From assembly GCF_042646165.1 (NCBI RefSeq), contig NZ_JBHRTC010000019.1: a DNA stretch of 64,000 nt, one strand, 5' to 3'. This document shows positions 32,180-40,901 of the stretch, in pieces. Made by a program: the position numbers and the translations under genes. This DNA comes from Microbaculum marinum (GTDB taxonomy: Bacteria; Pseudomonadota; Alphaproteobacteria; Rhizobiales; Tepidamorphaceae). Each line of letters begins with the position of its first letter. The stretch's first letter is position 1. The notes under the pieces were generated by a model, which was not told where the DNA came from, did no database searches, and saw only the letters and a list, made by a program, of their open reading frames with translations.

Positions 32180-33919
32180 GTGGCCGCGCCCAACATGACC
32201 GTGCTGCTGTTATCGAACCACCGCGCCCTCGAACCGGACGGATCGGAGGGTGCCGCCGGACGGCTGTGGTCCGCCCTCAACATGGCCGACCGTGCACGCA
32301 TTCTCGAACTGCTGCCGTACACGTCTCCGGCGGGCATCGGATTGCGCCATCCGTGCAGTCGCGCGATCCTCGCCCGCTACGGCAGGGCCGGGGTCCTGCC
32401 GGAGGCCTTGTCCCTCGGAAAGCGCCTGCTGCGCGAGATCGACGAGATCGACCCTGTCGCGATTTGCCTTATGGACGAAAGCCTGCTGCCGCTGGCGTTC
32501 GTCCTGCACAGCGCCCGCCCGGCGATCAAGCTGCTCCTTCTTTCGGGCGACGCGCCGTCGCCGGCCTGCGGGGACGTGTTCGCGTACCGTGCGAGCCTTG
32601 ATCCCGACCGGAACGGCGAGGACATCAGGTCGCTGCTGGACCTCGACGACGAACATCTACCGCCGCATCCCACCGGGATCGAAAGTCTCGACGAGCACGC
32701 GGTCTTCAATCCGCTGACCCGGTTCTTCGGCGCGCGATACCTGTACTGGGGGCCGCCGGACCACGACGATCTCCAGGCTTCGCTGAACTCGTCCGCAGGC
32801 AACCGCTTCGACAACACGTCGTTCGAGCCGATGGCGCGCGGCAAAGGCTGGATCCTGTTCCAGTTCATGGCGATCCTCGACGAGCATACCGTGCCGGAGA
32901 CCGCCACGCTGACGGTCAGCCGGGGCGGGCCGGGCAACGACAGCGTCATCTATTCAGGCACGCCGGTTGCCAGTTGCACGACGCTGTGCGCCGGCATCCT
33001 GACCATCGAGAAGCGCGCCCCGGACGGGTTCGACGTGCAGTGGTGGTTCAGCCGTGCAGGCATTTCCGCAGAACCGACCAACCGGGACAGCCGCTGGCTC
33101 GAGATCGGCGGGCGCGACCTTCTGGTTACCCGCGAACAGGTCGGCAGCGCCGGCCCCATCAACATAAGGACGCCGGGTACCGCAATCGCATTCTCGGAAA
33201 CGGAGCGCCTCTTCAATCGGACCGGCGACCCCGACCTGGAGCGCTACCGCGACGTTCACAGGGGCGAGGTCGCATGGCTGGTCGGCAACGGTCCGAGCGT
33301 ACGCCACGATGACCTCGAACGTCTCGCCGGCAAGCTCACGTTCGGATTCAACCGCTTGTATCTCGCCTACGAAAAGATGGCGTTCCGGCCGACCTATGTC
33401 GTCAGCGGCGACCTGCAGATGATCCGCGACTTCGGCGAGGACATGGTCAGGCGTTCGGCCGCCCCGGTGTTCCTGTCCTGCGAGGACCGCCCCGAACTGG
33501 ACGCGCCGTTCACCTGGCTGAGACAGGTGACCTGCTTCCCCTCGGTGTTTTCCCTTGATCCGACCTCCTACGTCACGGCGGGCGGGTCGAGCGTCTATGT
33601 CGCGATGCAGCTGGCATACTTCATGGGAGTGCGGGAATTCTACCTGTACGGGGCGGATTTCCGGTTCACCTATTCCCGTACCGCCTCGAACGGAGACCGT
33701 AACCGGAGCGCGGTCGGCGACAACAATCATTTCATAAAGAACTACCGCGCCGGACGTCCCTGGAGCCCGCCGGAACTCAGGAACATCTCCGCCTCGTTCC
33801 TGACCGCCGACATCTTCATGCGCCTGCAGGGCGGCATGGTGCGAAACGCCACGCGCGGCGGCAGTCTCGAGATCTTCGAACGCGTGCCGTTCGAAGATGC
33901 CGTGCAGGCCGGAGCCTAG
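32180..33919 (+). CDS. MptE-like/DUF115 domain protein with a novel N-terminal half
   Basis: 579 residues from a GTG at 32180; an ATG at 32195 is an equally good start. Residues ~1-345 have no family I recognise (possibly two small domains; QWWFSRAGISAEPTNRDSRW lies near 287-306). Residues ~355-560 repeat the DUF115 fold of the GT2-DUF115 protein encoded at 25677-28106: AWLVGNGPSVRHDDLERL, VREFYLYGADFRFTYSR, NNHFIKNYRAGRPWSPPEL and GGSLEIFERVPFEDAV. The two therefore act on the same or similar acceptor. Transferase activity on a surface protein is inferred from Maf homologues. Confidence 0.72.
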   Translation: MAAPNMTVLLLSNHRALEPDGSEGAAGRLWSALNMADRARILELLPYTSPAGIGLRHPCSRAILARYGRAGVLPEALSLGKRLLREIDEIDPVAICLMDESLLPLAFVLHSARPAIKLLLLSGDAPSPACGDVFAYRASLDPDRNGEDIRSLLDLDDEHLPPHPTGIESLDEHAVFNPLTRFFGARYLYWGPPDHDDLQASLNSSAGNRFDNTSFEPMARGKGWILFQFMAILDEHTVPETATLTVSRGGPGNDSVIYSGTPVASCTTLCAGILTIEKRAPDGFDVQWWFSRAGISAEPTNRDSRWLEIGGRDLLVTREQVGSAGPINIRTPGTAIAFSETERLFNRTGDPDLERYRDVHRGEVAWLVGNGPSVRHDDLERLAGKLTFGFNRLYLAYEKMAFRPTYVVSGDLQMIRDFGEDMVRRSAAPVFLSCEDRPELDAPFTWLRQVTCFPSVFSLDPTSYVTAGGSSVYVAMQLAYFMGVREFYLYGADFRFTYSRTASNGDRNRSAVGDNNHFIKNYRAGRPWSPPELRNISASFLTADIFMRLQGGMVRNATRGGSLEIFERVPFEDAVQAGA

Positions 33920-33935
33920 TCGGGAGGCCGCGCAC

Positions 33936-34940
33936 ATGTCCGACAAGGCGCTCGTTCTTCTCCGGTCATTGCCGCCCGGCGCGCTCAGCGACAAGCGCCG
34001 ACGGGTGACCAGGCTGTTGAACCATCTCGGTTTACTCGGGATCGCGGTCGAGCTCAGCATCCGCGACGACCCGGGACCGTCCGCTTCCGACCTTCCCAAC
34101 GTCCGGCGACTGACCTGGACCGACCATCAGTCCCGAAGGGCGGCCGCGCCGCAGGTTCCCGGCGAATATGCGATGATCTTCGTCGACGACGAACTGGGCG
34201 AGCAGGCAAGCGCCCCCGAACCGCCGCGCAGGCGGGGCCTCGTGCTGCATCGCGCTGCCTCGGGGTCGGGCCGGGCGGCGGACGCCGACGTCAGGCTGTG
34301 CTACGAGTATCCCGAAGGCGATGGCGAAGGCGCCGGAACGGGCGGGCTCATGCTGCCGCTCGACACGGTCTCCGGCACACACGACATGGCCGCACGGGCG
34401 TGGTTCAGGGAGAGGCCGGGCATGTTGCTGTGCCTGGAGCCTAGCAGCCGGAACGCCGGGGTCGTTGCCGGAGTCCTCGAGGACCTGTGGCCGACGATAC
34501 TCGAGCTCTGTCCGCAACTGGTGCTGCGCCTGTCCGACGGCTTCAGGGGCCTCGGCATCGCCGGCGTCGCCGGCCTGGAATGGATTTCTCTCGACACCCC
34601 CGGCGAGGTTGCCGCGCAGGTACGCAATGCCTGCATGGCCATCAGCCCGCGCGGCGCCGGCGCGGAGGGCCTGGACCGGCACGCGATGTATGCATGCGAC
34701 GGCCTGCCGTGCCTGTGCGCCGAGGACCTGCCCGCCGCGCTGGTGCCGCCGCTGCGCTTCGCGGATGCCGTGGAGGCGGCGCACCTCGCCTACCGCCTGC
34801 TCGTCGATGAGCGCTTCTACGCGACCTGCGCACGCACGATGGGCGCATTCGCCCGTTCGGCCTACTCTCACGACAGGATATACGGCCCGATCACCCGTAT
34901 TGCCGGGCTGAGAGACGCCGGTTCGGGGCGGGCAGCATGA
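33936..34940 (+). CDS. Hypothetical protein, possibly a GT-B-like glycosyltransferase
   Basis: 334 residues from the ATG at 33936, with GGGAGG 8 nt upstream. I do not recognise a family. The N-terminal third (KALVLLRSLPPGALSDKRRRVTRLLNHLG) and the C-terminal AMYACDGLPCLCAEDLPAAL...DAVEAAHLAYRLLVDERFYATCARTMG are laid out like the acceptor and donor halves of a GT-B glycosyltransferase. The usual E-x7-E motif is not evident. It follows the DUF115 gene by 16 nt, so it belongs to the same transcript. Confidence 0.6.
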   Translation: MSDKALVLLRSLPPGALSDKRRRVTRLLNHLGLLGIAVELSIRDDPGPSASDLPNVRRLTWTDHQSRRAAAPQVPGEYAMIFVDDELGEQASAPEPPRRRGLVLHRAASGSGRAADADVRLCYEYPEGDGEGAGTGGLMLPLDTVSGTHDMAARAWFRERPGMLLCLEPSSRNAGVVAGVLEDLWPTILELCPQLVLRLSDGFRGLGIAGVAGLEWISLDTPGEVAAQVRNACMAISPRGAGAEGLDRHAMYACDGLPCLCAEDLPAALVPPLRFADAVEAAHLAYRLLVDERFYATCARTMGAFARSAYSHDRIYGPITRIAGLRDAGSGRAA

Positions 34941-34955
34941 TCGGGCCCGGGCCGA

Positions 34956-36038
34956 CTACTGTACCGCAGAGGCGCCGAGGCCCGGCAGCCGCCGGCCGGT
35001 GTCGATGTCGAAGAAGTGCATGGACTGCGGCGGCAGCCGCATCGGGACGGTCTCGCCGCGGGCGACGGTGGATACGCCGTTGAGCCGCACCACGACCGGC
35101 TTCGCGCCGAGAACGCCGTGGACGATCGTCTCGGCACCCTGCGGCTCGACGATGTCGGCGACGAGGCGGATCTGGGCCTCGCTCTCGCCGCACGGCTCGA
35201 AGTGCTCCGGCCTGATGCCGAGACGCGCGCGTTCGGGCAGCGGTCCGAGCGCGGAGGCGTCGATGACGGCTCCGTGGTCGAGATCGATGCCCCGGTCGGT
35301 GACGCGGGCGTCGAACAGGTTCATCGGCGGCGAGCCGATGAAGGCGCCGACGAACGAGGTCTCCGGACGGGCGTAGATGTCGAGCGGCGCGCCTTCCTGC
35401 TCGATCCGGCCGTTGTTCATCACCACAAGACGGTCGCCCAGCGTCATCGCCTCGACCTGGTCGTGGGTGACGTAGACGGAGGTGGCGCCGAGATCGCGGT
35501 GCAGCCGCTTGATCTCGGTGCGCATGATGACGCGCAGCTTGGCGTCGAGATTGGACAGAGGCTCGTCGAACAGGAAGGCCTGAGGCTCGCGGACGATGGC
35601 GCGCCCCATCGCCACCCGCTGGCGCTGGCCGCCGGAGAGCTGGCGCGGGCGCCGCGACAGGAGTTCGCCGATATGCAGGATCTCGGCGGCGCGCGCGACC
35701 CGCCTTCGGATCTCCGCGCGCGGGATGCCGCGCACCGACAGGCCGAAACCGATGTTCTGCTCGACCGTCAGATGCGGGTAGAGCGCATAGTTCTGGAAGA
35801 CCATCGCGACATCCCGGTCGCCCGGCTCGAGGCGGACGACATCGCGGCCGCCGATGGTGATGCTGCCCTGGTCGGGCTCCTCGAGACCGGCGATCATCCG
35901 CAGCAGCGTCGACTTTCCACAGCCCGACGGCCCGACGACGACCACGAACGAACCGTCCGGCACGACGGTGCTGACGCCCTTGAGCACCAGCGTTTCGCCG
36001 AAACTCTTGCGTAGGTCCTGCAACCTGACTTCGGCCAT
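34956..36038 (-). CDS. ugpC: ABC transporter ATPase, glycerol-3-phosphate type (UgpC)
   Basis: 360 residues from the ATG at 36038 (a TTG eight codons upstream is also open). MalK/UgpC family: Walker A GPSGCGKST, Q-loop FQNYALYPHLTVEQNIGF, signature LSGGQRQRVAMGRAIVREP, Walker B AFLFDEPLSNLDAKLR, H-loop YVTHDQVEAMTLGDR, and the C-terminal TOBE/regulatory domain (GIRPEHFEPCGE). It energises the UgpAE permease encoded divergently. Upstream it has its own minus-strand Pho-box pair. Confidence 0.9.
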   Translation of the reverse strand: MAEVRLQDLRKSFGETLVLKGVSTVVPDGSFVVVVGPSGCGKSTLLRMIAGLEEPDQGSITIGGRDVVRLEPGDRDVAMVFQNYALYPHLTVEQNIGFGLSVRGIPRAEIRRRVARAAEILHIGELLSRRPRQLSGGQRQRVAMGRAIVREPQAFLFDEPLSNLDAKLRVIMRTEIKRLHRDLGATSVYVTHDQVEAMTLGDRLVVMNNGRIEQEGAPLDIYARPETSFVGAFIGSPPMNLFDARVTDRGIDLDHGAVIDASALGPLPERARLGIRPEHFEPCGESEAQIRLVADIVEPQGAETIVHGVLGAKPVVVRLNGVSTVARGETVPMRLPPQSMHFFDIDTGRRLPGLGASAVQ

Positions 36039-36087
36039 CTCTCGGTCCCCGACTCCCGCCAACCGGATGCATGCGTAGCGGCTTCCT

Positions 36088-36105
36088 GTGACGGCTCGAT
36101 GAACC
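36088..36105 (-). promoter_or_regulatory. Minus-strand Pho box upstream of ugpC
   Basis: Read on the minus strand, GGTTCAT (36105-36099) and CCGTCAC (36094-36088) are PhoB-type 7-mers separated by 4 nt (consensus CTGTCAT-N4-CTGTCAT). They face ugpC, about 50 bp from its start codon. The match is weaker than that of the plus-strand array next to it. Confidence 0.5.
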
Positions 36106-36114
36106 GACTTTCCA

Positions 36115-36154
36115 CTGTTACGCGACCGTCACGGATGTCTCATCCGACTGTCAC
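36115..36154 (+). promoter_or_regulatory. Tandem Pho boxes (four 7-mers, 11-bp phased) in front of ugpAEB
   Basis: CTGTTAC (36115), CCGTCAC (36126), GTCTCAT (36137) and CTGTCAC (36148) occur at exact 11-bp intervals, each separated by 4 nt. This is two consecutive PhoB boxes. A CAATGT -10-like hexamer (36164-36169) lies ~10 nt after the last repeat, as in PhoB-activated promoters that lack a -35. The first gene starts at 36193. Phosphate-starvation control of ugp operons is established in other bacteria. Confidence 0.75.
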
Positions 36155-36192
36155 GGACCTCTGCAATGTTGCACCGCAACGACGAGGGGGAC

Positions 36193-37116
36193 ATGACCGA
36201 GACAGCGCTTGCAGGACTGGAGCTTGCGGTCGCACGCGAACCGTCGCGGCGGATGGCGACCCTGCGGCGCGTGGTCGTGCTGCTGGCCCCCTCCGTCCTG
36301 TTTCTCGCGATGTTCACCTACTGGCCGGTGGTCCTGGTGGCGCTGCAGTCGGTGACGGTGGAGAGTTTCGGCGGGGCCTCGCACTGGGGGCTCGGGAACT
36401 TCGAACGCCTGTTCTCCGACCCGCGCTTCGGCCGGGCGTCGCTGAACAACCTCGTCTATGCGGTCGGTACGGTGGTTCCAAGCATCGCGCTGGCGCTGGC
36501 CTTTGCCGTGGTGCTGAAGGAATCCACCCGCGTCTCCGGGCTGCTGCGGACGGTATTCGTCTCCCCGGTCCTGATCCCGCTGGTCGCGGCGGCGGCGCTG
36601 TTCAGCTTCGTGTTCCAGCCGCGCTTCGGACTGCTGGACTACTACCTGGGATCGCTCGGTCTCGGCACGACCAACTGGCTCGGCGATCCGGACCTGGCGC
36701 TCTATTCGCTGATCGGACTGACCATCTGGAAGAACGCCGGCTACTACATGCTGTTCTTCCTGGCCGGCCTGCAGACGGTGCCCGACGACCTGTACGAGGC
36801 GGCGCGCGTCGAAGGCGCCAGCGCGGCGCAGCGGTTCACGCGCATCACGCTGCCGCTGCTGAAGCCCACCACCGCCTTCGTCGTGGTCATCGCGCTGCTG
36901 CAGGTGCTGACCAACGTCGACCACATCATCCTGCTGACCAGCGGCGGCCCGAGCGATTCGACCAGCGTGGTGCTCTACTACATCTACCAGCAGGCCCACG
37001 AGAACTACGACATCGGCCTTGCCGCGGCCGCCACCGTGGTCAGCGTCGGCTTCCTCCTCGCCCTCTCCGTCGTCTCGCTGCGCACGCTCGAGAACGGCAT
37101 CCACTACGAGGGCTGA
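36193..37116 (+). CDS. ugpA: Glycerol-3-phosphate-type ABC permease UgpA
   Basis: 307 residues from the ATG at 36193, preceded by GAGGGGG. MalF/UgpA family inner-membrane permease with six membrane spans (first at ~27-50). The EAA loop for ATPase contact is DDLYEAARVEGASAAQRFTRITLPLLKP (~200-227). The downstream permease gene starts 4 nt after its stop. Confidence 0.9.
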   Translation: MTETALAGLELAVAREPSRRMATLRRVVVLLAPSVLFLAMFTYWPVVLVALQSVTVESFGGASHWGLGNFERLFSDPRFGRASLNNLVYAVGTVVPSIALALAFAVVLKESTRVSGLLRTVFVSPVLIPLVAAAALFSFVFQPRFGLLDYYLGSLGLGTTNWLGDPDLALYSLIGLTIWKNAGYYMLFFLAGLQTVPDDLYEAARVEGASAAQRFTRITLPLLKPTTAFVVVIALLQVLTNVDHIILLTSGGPSDSTSVVLYYIYQQAHENYDIGLAAAATVVSVGFLLALSVVSLRTLENGIHYEG

Positions 37117-37120
37117 GACG

Positions 37121-37951
37121 ATGGCCGGCAGGAACCCGACCACCGTCGCGGCGACGATCCTGCTGCTCGCCACGGCCGCGATCTGGGCGATGCCGTTCGC
37201 CTGGATGGTGGTCGCCGCGTTCAGGCCCGATTCCGCCGGCGGCGCCGACATGGCCTCGCTGTGGCCCGACAGCCGGCCCTCACTCGTCAACTTCGTCGAG
37301 GCGTGGCAGTCGGGACGTTTCCCGGTCTGGTACGTCAACACGGTGGCGATGTGCGCGGGCATCCTGGCGGTGCAGTTGGTGACGATCACCTGCGCCGGCT
37401 ACGTCTTCGCCCGCATCGAGTTTCCCGGCCGGCAGCTGGTGTTCTACCTGTTCCTGCTGCAGCTGATGCTGGTGCCGCCGGTGCTGATCGTGCCGAACCT
37501 GATCACCCTGTCGCGGATCGGGCTCTACGACACCCTGCTCGGCGTGATGGCGCCCTACTTCGCCTCCGCCTTCGGCGTGTTCCTGATGCGCCAGACGTTC
37601 AAGACCATCCCGCGCGACTTCGAGGAGGCGGCCCTGGTCGACGGCGCCAGCCGGGCGCAGATCCTCTGGCGCGTGCTGGTGCCGATGGCGCGCCCCGGCT
37701 TCATCGCCTTCGCGATCGTCTCCGTCACGTCGCACTGGAACGAGTTCCTGTGGCCGCTGATGGCGACCTCCTCACCCTCCAACCAGGTGCTGACCGTCGG
37801 CCTGGCAAGCTTCACCCGCGGCGCCGAGAGCGGCTCGCAATGGGGTGTGATCGCCGCCGGCACGTTCTTTGTCGCAGGTCCGCTGCTGCTCGTCTTCGTG
37901 CTGTTCCAGCGGCGTTTCGTATCGAGTTTCGTTTTCACGGGCATCAAATAG
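37121..37951 (+). CDS. ugpE: Glycerol-3-phosphate-type ABC permease UgpE
   Basis: 276 residues from the ATG at 37121. Partner permease of the MalG/UgpE family, with its EAA loop FEEAALVDGASRAQILWRVLVPMARP (~167-192) and the C-terminal FQRRFVSSFVFTGIK that closes many UgpE-type proteins. It sits between ugpA (4-nt gap) and the binding-protein gene (9-nt gap). Confidence 0.9.
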   Translation: MAGRNPTTVAATILLLATAAIWAMPFAWMVVAAFRPDSAGGADMASLWPDSRPSLVNFVEAWQSGRFPVWYVNTVAMCAGILAVQLVTITCAGYVFARIEFPGRQLVFYLFLLQLMLVPPVLIVPNLITLSRIGLYDTLLGVMAPYFASAFGVFLMRQTFKTIPRDFEEAALVDGASRAQILWRVLVPMARPGFIAFAIVSVTSHWNEFLWPLMATSSPSNQVLTVGLASFTRGAESGSQWGVIAAGTFFVAGPLLLVFVLFQRRFVSSFVFTGIK

Positions 37952-37960
37952 GAGACACAA

Positions 37961-39280
37961 ATGACCGCCTGGAAATCCGCCTTGGCGACGAGCACCCTCG
38001 TCGCCGGACTGGGTCTGACGCCGGCATTCGCCGCCACCGAGATCCAGATGTTCTTCCCCGTTCCCGTGCAGGGCAAGCTGTCGAACGAGATGGCCAGCCT
38101 CGTCGAGAGGTTCAACGAGGAGCATCCCGACATCGTCGTCACCCCCGTCTACACGGGCAGCTACGACGAGACCAACCTGAAGACGCGCGCCGCGATCAAG
38201 GCCGGCAAGCCGCCCGCCGCCGTCATCATGAGCGCCAACTTCATCCTCGAATACGTGATCAACGACGAGGTCGAGTCCTACGACGGACTGATCGAGGCCG
38301 ACGGCACGACGCCCACCGAGTTCATGGACAACTTCTGGCCGGCCCTGCACGGCAACGCCATCATCGACGGCGAGGTCTACGGCGTGCCGTTCCACAACTC
38401 GACGCCGCTGCTCTACTACAATCCGCGCCTGTTCGAGGAAGCCGGCCTCGATCCGGAAAATCCGCCGGTCACCTGGGCCGAATGGGTCGACGCCGCACAG
38501 AAGCTCACCAAGCGCGACGGCGACACCGTCGACCAGTGGGGCTTCATGATGCCGGGCACCTACGACTACCTGGGCTGGATCACCAGCGCGCTGAACATGT
38601 CGAACGGCGGCCAGTACTACAATCCGAACTTCGGCGGCGAGGTCTACTACGACACCCCGACGATGCTCGGCGCCCTCGACCTGCTGCACGACATGGTGTT
38701 CGAGTACAAGGCGATGCCGGAAGGCGTCACCGACGCCAAGGCGGTCTCCAGCGCGTTCTTCGCCGGTGACCTGGGGATGATGATCCTGTCGACGGGTGCG
38801 CTGAGCTTCGTGCGCGAGAACATGACGGAGCCGTTCAAGGTCGCCTTCGTGCCGAAGAACGTGCGCAACTCGGTGCCGATCGGCGGCGCCTCGCTGATGA
38901 TGCCGAAGGGTCTCAGCGACGAGGAGAAGGCGGCCGGCTGGGAGCTGGTCAAATGGCTGACCAGCCCCGAGATCTCCGGCCACTGGAGCCGTTTCACCGG
39001 CTACTTCGCGCCGAACCGCCACGCCTACGACCTCGACGAGATGAAGACCTTCATCTCCGAGCATCCGGACGCGAAGGTGGCTCTCGACCAGCTCGCCTAT
39101 GCCGGACCCTGGTTCGCGACCTACAACACGGTCGGCGTGCGCAAGGCGCTGGAGGACGAGGTTCAGGCCGTGCTGTCGGGCGACAAGGACCCCGAGCAGG
39201 CCGCCAAGGACGCCCAGGCCAATGCCGACGCGCTGATGCGGCCCTACGTCGAGGCGACCGCGCTGAACTACACGAACTAG
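37961..39280 (+). CDS. ugpB: Periplasmic glycerol-3-phosphate/glycerophosphodiester binding protein
   Basis: 439 residues with a signal peptide ending near PAFA-ATE. It resembles UgpB closely in the middle (NSTPLLYYNPRLFEEAGLDPENPPVTW) and again at IGGASLMMPKGL and TGYFAPNRHAYDL, all landmarks of the glycerol-3-phosphate binders. With the Pho boxes upstream and a phosphodiesterase downstream, the likely ligands are glycerol 3-phosphate or glycerophosphodiesters such as glycerophosphocholine. Confidence 0.88.
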   Translation: MTAWKSALATSTLVAGLGLTPAFAATEIQMFFPVPVQGKLSNEMASLVERFNEEHPDIVVTPVYTGSYDETNLKTRAAIKAGKPPAAVIMSANFILEYVINDEVESYDGLIEADGTTPTEFMDNFWPALHGNAIIDGEVYGVPFHNSTPLLYYNPRLFEEAGLDPENPPVTWAEWVDAAQKLTKRDGDTVDQWGFMMPGTYDYLGWITSALNMSNGGQYYNPNFGGEVYYDTPTMLGALDLLHDMVFEYKAMPEGVTDAKAVSSAFFAGDLGMMILSTGALSFVRENMTEPFKVAFVPKNVRNSVPIGGASLMMPKGLSDEEKAAGWELVKWLTSPEISGHWSRFTGYFAPNRHAYDLDEMKTFISEHPDAKVALDQLAYAGPWFATYNTVGVRKALEDEVQAVLSGDKDPEQAAKDAQANADALMRPYVEATALNYTN

Positions 39281-39300
39281 GTCCCGATACCCGGACCTCG

Positions 39301-39326
39301 CGGGGCGGCAAGCGTCGGCCGCCCCG
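39301..39326 (+). terminator. Intercistronic GC stem-loop after ugpB
   Basis: CGGGGCGGC (39301-39309) pairs perfectly with GCCGCCCCG (39318-39326) across an 8-nt loop. No T-run follows, so partial termination or protection of the upstream mRNA is more likely than a hard stop. The phosphodiesterase gene begins 28 nt later. Confidence 0.55.
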
Positions 39327-39354
39327 TCCCCTTACTCCGCTCACCGAGGCTCCC

Positions 39355-40212
39355 ATGCTGCTCGCCCACCTGACCGACCTGCACGTCCGCCCGACCGGTA
39401 CGCCGGCCTACCGGATCGTCGACACCAACATGCTGACCGAGCGCGCGCTGCGCGCGGTGGCGGCGCTTCGGCCGGCGCCCGACGCGGTGATCGTCTCCGG
39501 CGACCTGACCGATTGCGGCCTGGCGGAGGAGTACGACCTGCTGGCCGGGATGTTCGGCCGCTACCTGTCGATGCCGGTCTACGTCATTCCCGGCAACCAC
39601 GACCGTCGCGAAGTCCTGAAGGCGCGGCTCGGGCACCTTCCCGGCATCGCCGGCACCGGCGACTTCATCCAGTACGTCGTCGACGACTTGCCCGTCCGGC
39701 TGGTCATGCTCGACACGGTGGTGCCGGGCTTCGGCCACGGCACCCTGTGCGCCGAGCGCCTCGCCCACCTGGACGAGACCCTCGCCGCCGAGCCGGAAAG
39801 GCCGACGGCCATCGTCATGCACCATCCCCCGCTGGTCTGCGGGATCGAACACATGGACCGGATCAATCTCCATGCCGCCGACGCCTTCGCCGAGGTCGTG
39901 CGGAAGCACGGCCAGGTCGAGCGGATCCTGTGCGGGCACCACCACCGTCCGATCGTCACCCGCTTCGCCGGCACCGTCCTGCAGGTCGTCCCGAGCATCG
40001 CCCACCAGGTCGAGTTCGACCTCGATGCCGACGCCCTGCCGGCCTTCGTCATGGAGCCCCCGGCGTTCCAGGTCCACCAGTGGACGCCGCAGGGCGGGCT
40101 GGTCTCGCACGGCGTCTACGTGGAGAGCTATCCCGGTCCCTACCCCTTCGTGCTGGATGCGGCCTATCCGGGCGCCGAAGGGGAAGCAAGCGCGGCCCGC
40201 GACGCCGCCTGA
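39355..40212 (+). CDS. GpdQ/CpdA-type metallophosphodiesterase
   Basis: 285 residues from the ATG at 39355 with GAGG 6 nt upstream. Class III cyclic-nucleotide/glycerophosphodiesterase fold with a complete dimetal site: DLHVRP, SGDLTDCG, PGNHDRRE, MHHPPL and GHHHRP. No signal peptide, so it is cytoplasmic. Position after ugpAEB suggests it hydrolyses imported glycerophosphodiesters to glycerol 3-phosphate, the role UgpQ (an unrelated fold) has in E. coli. Hydrolysis of cAMP is the alternative. Confidence 0.88.
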   Translation: MLLAHLTDLHVRPTGTPAYRIVDTNMLTERALRAVAALRPAPDAVIVSGDLTDCGLAEEYDLLAGMFGRYLSMPVYVIPGNHDRREVLKARLGHLPGIAGTGDFIQYVVDDLPVRLVMLDTVVPGFGHGTLCAERLAHLDETLAAEPERPTAIVMHHPPLVCGIEHMDRINLHAADAFAEVVRKHGQVERILCGHHHRPIVTRFAGTVLQVVPSIAHQVEFDLDADALPAFVMEPPAFQVHQWTPQGGLVSHGVYVESYPGPYPFVLDAAYPGAEGEASAARDAA

Positions 40213-40230
40213 CCAACCGGACGGTCCCCG

Positions 40231-40710
40231 TCAGTCCGAAAAGCGCCGGATGAACCACCGGCGCAGCAGCGCCTTCTCGTAATGGAACCGCCGGCCGGAG
40301 ACGGCCCCGACCGGGTTCGCCAGATAGCTCGTGTCGGTGATCGTCTCCTCCGCCTCGAGAACCTTGTGTCCGTTCTCGAGCAGTTCGTAGCGCATGTCGA
40401 AGCCCGGCGGAGTGATGTCGCGCATGATGCGGACATCGTTGAGATGCGACCGCCACGGCTCGAAATCGCCGGCCAGGTCCATGTCGAGGATGGCGAGCTT
40501 CAAGGTCCGGCCGGGCGCCAGGTAGGCGTCGCCGAGCTTCTCCAGATAGACCCGGAACTCCTTGAGCGTGGCACCGCGCGTGCGCGGGTCGCGGAAGTCG
40601 CGGTCGTGATAGAGGGCCGGCTCGACGAAGGTCACCTCGACGTCGGCCCTGGCGCCTCCCGCCGCCAAGGCGGCGGCGGCGAGAGCGATCATGCCCGTCA
40701 GTCCACGCAT
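40231..40710 (-). CDS. Secreted DUF3016 family protein
   Basis: 159 residues from the ATG at 40710. A signal peptide (MIALAAAALAAGGARA) is followed by a single DUF3016 domain: VTFVEPALYHDRDFRDPRTRGATLKEFRVYLEKLG, then LAILDMDLAGDFEPW, VRIMRDITPPGFDMRYEL and DTSYLANP. The function is unknown; the protein is probably periplasmic. It converges with the phosphodiesterase gene, with 18 nt between the stops. Confidence 0.8.
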   Translation of the reverse strand: MRGLTGMIALAAAALAAGGARADVEVTFVEPALYHDRDFRDPRTRGATLKEFRVYLEKLGDAYLAPGRTLKLAILDMDLAGDFEPWRSHLNDVRIMRDITPPGFDMRYELLENGHKVLEAEETITDTSYLANPVGAVSGRRFHYEKALLRRWFIRRFSD

Positions 40711-40901
40711 CGGCCAGTCTCCCCAATCGCGGGCGTGGCCCCAGTCCGCGGGCACCATGCCTCCCTTGCCGTCGCATCCGTCCCGGCTAAGTTGCGATCT
40801 TGAACACTCCGGTCGTCCAGGCAAGGCCCGGCCCAGGCAGGGCCGTCACGGTCCACCCGGTGACGATCATACGGCGCGCGCCGAGGGACCGGGAGCGGGA
40901 A

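Noticed and set aside
34941..34955. GGGCCCGGGCC between the convergent orphan gene and ugpC, as a terminator
   Set aside because: It is a short GC run of 15 nt without a usable loop or T-run.
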